Part shown: piece after piece, positions 61,738-64,000 of the stretch
How the letters are laid out: each line of letters begins with the position of its first letter
Numbering within the stretch: the stretch's first letter is position 1
NCBI RefSeq assembly: GCF_001854125.1
Contig: NZ_CP017715.1
Location: 2,914,001-2,978,000, forward strand
Length of the DNA stretch: 64,000 nt
Direction: 5' to 3'
Source: Marinobacter salinus
GTDB taxonomy: Bacteria > Pseudomonadota > Gammaproteobacteria > Pseudomonadales > Oleiphilaceae
Program-made: the position numbers and the translations under genes
Notes under the pieces: model-generated
Database searches by the model: none
Told to the model about the DNA's origin: nothing
What the model saw: the letters and a program-made list of their open reading frames with translations, nothing else

Positions 61738-64000
61738 ATGCCCGGACTGCACCGTTTCACACATCTGCTGCATCTGCTGGAAATGTGGATATTCAACAAC
61801 CCCCGCAAGGTACTGTCAGTCATCGCGATACTGACCCTGCTGTTTGCCCTGCGTATACCCGGCCTGAAGATCTATACCGATTTTGCAGACCTGCTGCCCC
61901 AGCAACATCCCTACATTGAGCTGCACAACAGCATCAAGGACAGTTTTGGGGGGGCTAACGTTCTCGTGGTGGGGGTCGAGTTTGAAGAGGGTGATATTTT
62001 CACCAACGAAAACCTCGCCCGGATTGACCGCATCACCCAGGCGGTCGACAGTCTTCCCGGGGTCAACCACAACCTCGTCTCCAGCGTTACTCACAGGAAC
62101 TCCCGGAAAATCTGGTTAACCGAAGTCGGCAGCATCAACTCCGAGCCGTATTACGACTCCACCAGTGGCGACTACTCGCAGCAAGCTCTGAACGCAATGC
62201 GGGCCGACGTTGGTGCCAACCCCCGGGTTTACGGCCCCCTGGTTTCCCCCGACCTGAAAATGGCGCTGGTCAAGGCACAGCTGATCGAAGGCAAGCTGGA
62301 TTACGAGGAAACCTTTGCCCAGCTTCAGGAACTTCGCGCCAACGAAGGCGGTGAAGGTGTGACGATCTACGCCACCGGGCAACCAGTCCTGGTGGGCTGG
62401 GCCTATACCTACATGGACCAGATTCTCCAGATCTTCATCTTCACTGTGCTGACCATGCTGGCCCTGCTCATTTTTCACTTCCGTAAAGCGTACGGTGTAC
62501 TTATCCCCCTTGGAGGCGTTCTCATCTCCACCGTGTGGGGGCTTGGGATTATCAGTGTACTTGGCTACAACCTGGACCCTTTGGGTCTGGTAATCCCCTT
62601 TTTGATTGCAGCACGGGCCATGAGTCATGGCGTCCAACTGGTCGAGCGCTATTATGCCGAAACCCTGGTTCTGGGCAGTGGCCCGAAAGCGGCGAAAGCG
62701 ACCTTTGACAGCCTGTTCAGGCCCGGCTCACTCGGCGTTGTTTCCGATGCCATTGGCCTGTCGTTGATCGCCATCGGATCCATCCCCCTGAACACTCATC
62801 TGGGCATCTACGCCTCGCTCTGGGCAATCACCGTGGTGTTTACCGTACTGGTTGGTGTGCCACTGCTGCTCTCCATTCTACCCACTCCCAAGAATCCGGA
62901 GATCAGGGAAACCGCCTTGCGCCATATCGGTGCCAGCTGTTCCCGGACCGTCACCAGACCCGGCGCCGCACGCGTGATTCTCGCTATCGCGGCCGTTTCC
63001 ATGCTTGGCGGACTGCTTGCGGCTTCGAACGTCCAGATCGGCGATTCGGAACCGGGCTCCCCGATCCTCTATCCGGACCACGACTACAACATTTCCTCCA
63101 GAGTTGTGAACGATCGCTTCCCGGGTTCGGAGGAGCTCTACATTGTTGCCGAGACCAGTGAAAAAGGTGGACTGAAGCGCCCCGAGGTACTCGAGGCCCT
63201 GTCTGACCTCCAGGCACATATGCTGCTGGATCCGGAAGTTGGCGGCAGCAAAGGCCTGCCGGACTTGGTCAAGCAGGTTAACCGCCTGATGCACAACGAC
63301 GATCCGCGCTGGTATCAGATCCCCCACGATGCCGGATATGTCGGTGGCTTGATGTTTACCTACATGGCTTCGAGCCCGGTTCCCGGAGCCCTGGATGAAT
63401 TCAACGACACCGATGACCGGATCGCCAACCTGGTGTTCTATTACAAGGATCGCCAGGGCGAAACCATCCGGCGCGCGATCCACATGGCAAAAGAATGGAT
63501 TGCCGAGAACGGCGACAGCGTCGAGGGACTGACCATCCGGCTGGCCGGTGGAACGCTGGGCGTGGCCGCAGCCATGAACGAATCGGCGTTCGAGACCAAC
63601 GTGATCGTTCTGCCCCTGGTTTTCCTGCTCATCTTCGCCTTCGTAATGCTGTTCTACACCTCCTGGAACGCCGGTCTGATGATGCTCATGGCCATGCTGT
63701 TTGCAACCACCCTGACCTACGCCTACATGGGCCTGAACGGCCTGAGCATCGACATCAACACGGTGCCCGTTATTGCCGTCGGAATTGGTGTTGGCATCGA
63801 TTACTCCATCTACATGATGGACCGGATCCGCGAAGAGATGGCGAAGTGCGGCGATCTTCGGGAATCCGTCCGAAGGGCCATTTCCACTACAGGTATGGCC
63901 ATCAGTTTCACCGCGCTGACCCTGATGGCCGGCATCATCATGTGGGTCATCTTCTCCAACCTCCGCTTCCAGTCCGATGCAGCCCTGCTGCTGTGCGTGA
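61738..64000 (+). CDS. RND/MMPL-family transporter, 3' end missing
   Basis: The frame from ATG 61738 stays open to the window edge, giving at least 754 residues. It has an N-terminal membrane helix (about 24-41), a periplasmic domain, a block of helices (about 225-390), a second periplasmic loop and a second block of helices from about 620. The second half keeps GIGVGIDYSIYMMDR, the proton-relay motif of MMPL transporters, while the first half reads FLIAARAMSHGVQLVERYY and lacks the Asp. It may export or move hydrophobic or aromatic compounds. Confidence 0.82.
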   Translation, partial: MPGLHRFTHLLHLLEMWIFNNPRKVLSVIAILTLLFALRIPGLKIYTDFADLLPQQHPYIELHNSIKDSFGGANVLVVGVEFEEGDIFTNENLARIDRITQAVDSLPGVNHNLVSSVTHRNSRKIWLTEVGSINSEPYYDSTSGDYSQQALNAMRADVGANPRVYGPLVSPDLKMALVKAQLIEGKLDYEETFAQLQELRANEGGEGVTIYATGQPVLVGWAYTYMDQILQIFIFTVLTMLALLIFHFRKAYGVLIPLGGVLISTVWGLGIISVLGYNLDPLGLVIPFLIAARAMSHGVQLVERYYAETLVLGSGPKAAKATFDSLFRPGSLGVVSDAIGLSLIAIGSIPLNTHLGIYASLWAITVVFTVLVGVPLLLSILPTPKNPEIRETALRHIGASCSRTVTRPGAARVILAIAAVSMLGGLLAASNVQIGDSEPGSPILYPDHDYNISSRVVNDRFPGSEELYIVAETSEKGGLKRPEVLEALSDLQAHMLLDPEVGGSKGLPDLVKQVNRLMHNDDPRWYQIPHDAGYVGGLMFTYMASSPVPGALDEFNDTDDRIANLVFYYKDRQGETIRRAIHMAKEWIAENGDSVEGLTIRLAGGTLGVAAAMNESAFETNVIVLPLVFLLIFAFVMLFYTSWNAGLMMLMAMLFATTLTYAYMGLNGLSIDINTVPVIAVGIGVGIDYSIYMMDRIREEMAKCGDLRESVRRAISTTGMAISFTALTLMAGIIMWVIFSNLRFQSDAALLLCV

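Noticed and set aside
1..64000. Mobile element, prophage or CRISPR array
   Set aside because: No transposase, integrase, phage structural gene, direct repeat array or Cas-like protein was seen on either strand.

Overview
The window looks like a chromosomal segment of a marine or halophilic gammaproteobacterium, most likely Marinobacter or a close relative. This is inferred from moderate GC, a complete ectoine TRAP system (teaABCD), aromatic catabolism, many solute transporters and the general style of the proteins. No rRNA, tRNA, CRISPR array, transposase, integrase or prophage gene was seen.

Layout. (1) 1-9343: the 3' end of a periplasmic binding protein, then a probable sigma-54-driven operon: binding protein, LivHMGF-type ABC transporter, iron alcohol dehydrogenase. 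Succinate-semialdehyde-type dehydrogenase, thioesterase and nitroreductase genes follow. The enzyme pair suggests uptake and oxidation of an omega-hydroxy acid or diol such as 4-hydroxybutyrate. (2) 9349-13984: mixed housekeeping genes, including an orphan ParA, a stand-alone OvoA-C-terminal-type methyltransferase, a phosphoesterase, a flavin monooxygenase-like protein, a glutathione peroxidase and a small hydrolase. (3) 14127-17647: teaABCD for ectoine/hydroxyectoine uptake. (4) 17712-19985: a membrane diguanylate cyclase. (5) 20099-27932: two adjacent polyamine-type ABC operons (potFGHI order and potABCD order), then an orphan TRAP binding protein. (6) 29313-44620: signalling and accessory genes, namely HPt-REC-REC, a chemoreceptor, a SixA-CHAD fusion, several DUF proteins, a TauE-type permease, an RNase J-like enzyme, thioesterases and a MotA/MotB-like pair. 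A decayed patch at 37915-39246 holds PAS and GAF-EAL remnants. (7) 44601-60474: a complete dmp-type phenol/methylphenol operon, dmpKLMNOPQBCDEFGHI, on the minus strand in the order known from Pseudomonas CF600. It may be extended by an unrecognised gene and a ketopantoate-reductase-like gene, and it is divergent from the activator gene dmpR. (8) 60734-64000: a YCF48-type lipoprotein and an RND/MMPL transporter that runs off the window.

How the genes work together. Phenol is hydroxylated by DmpLMNOP (assembled by DmpK) to catechol, cleaved by DmpB (kept active by ferredoxin DmpQ) and taken through DmpC/D/H/I/E to 4-hydroxy-2-oxovalerate. DmpG/F then yield pyruvate and acetyl-CoA. DmpR keeps the phenol-pocket and zinc residues of its family. 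The clearest new observation is a 14-bp element, TTTTACYATTTGAT. It occurs twice in the dmpR-dmpK intergenic region, and a third copy lies upstream of a separate -24/-12 promoter ahead of the lipoprotein/RND genes. This suggests that DmpR also controls that envelope transport module. A second -24/-12 promoter, preceded by two GAGCG-N5-CGCTC palindromes, lies ahead of the first ABC/dehydrogenase operon and implies another, unidentified sigma-54 activator.
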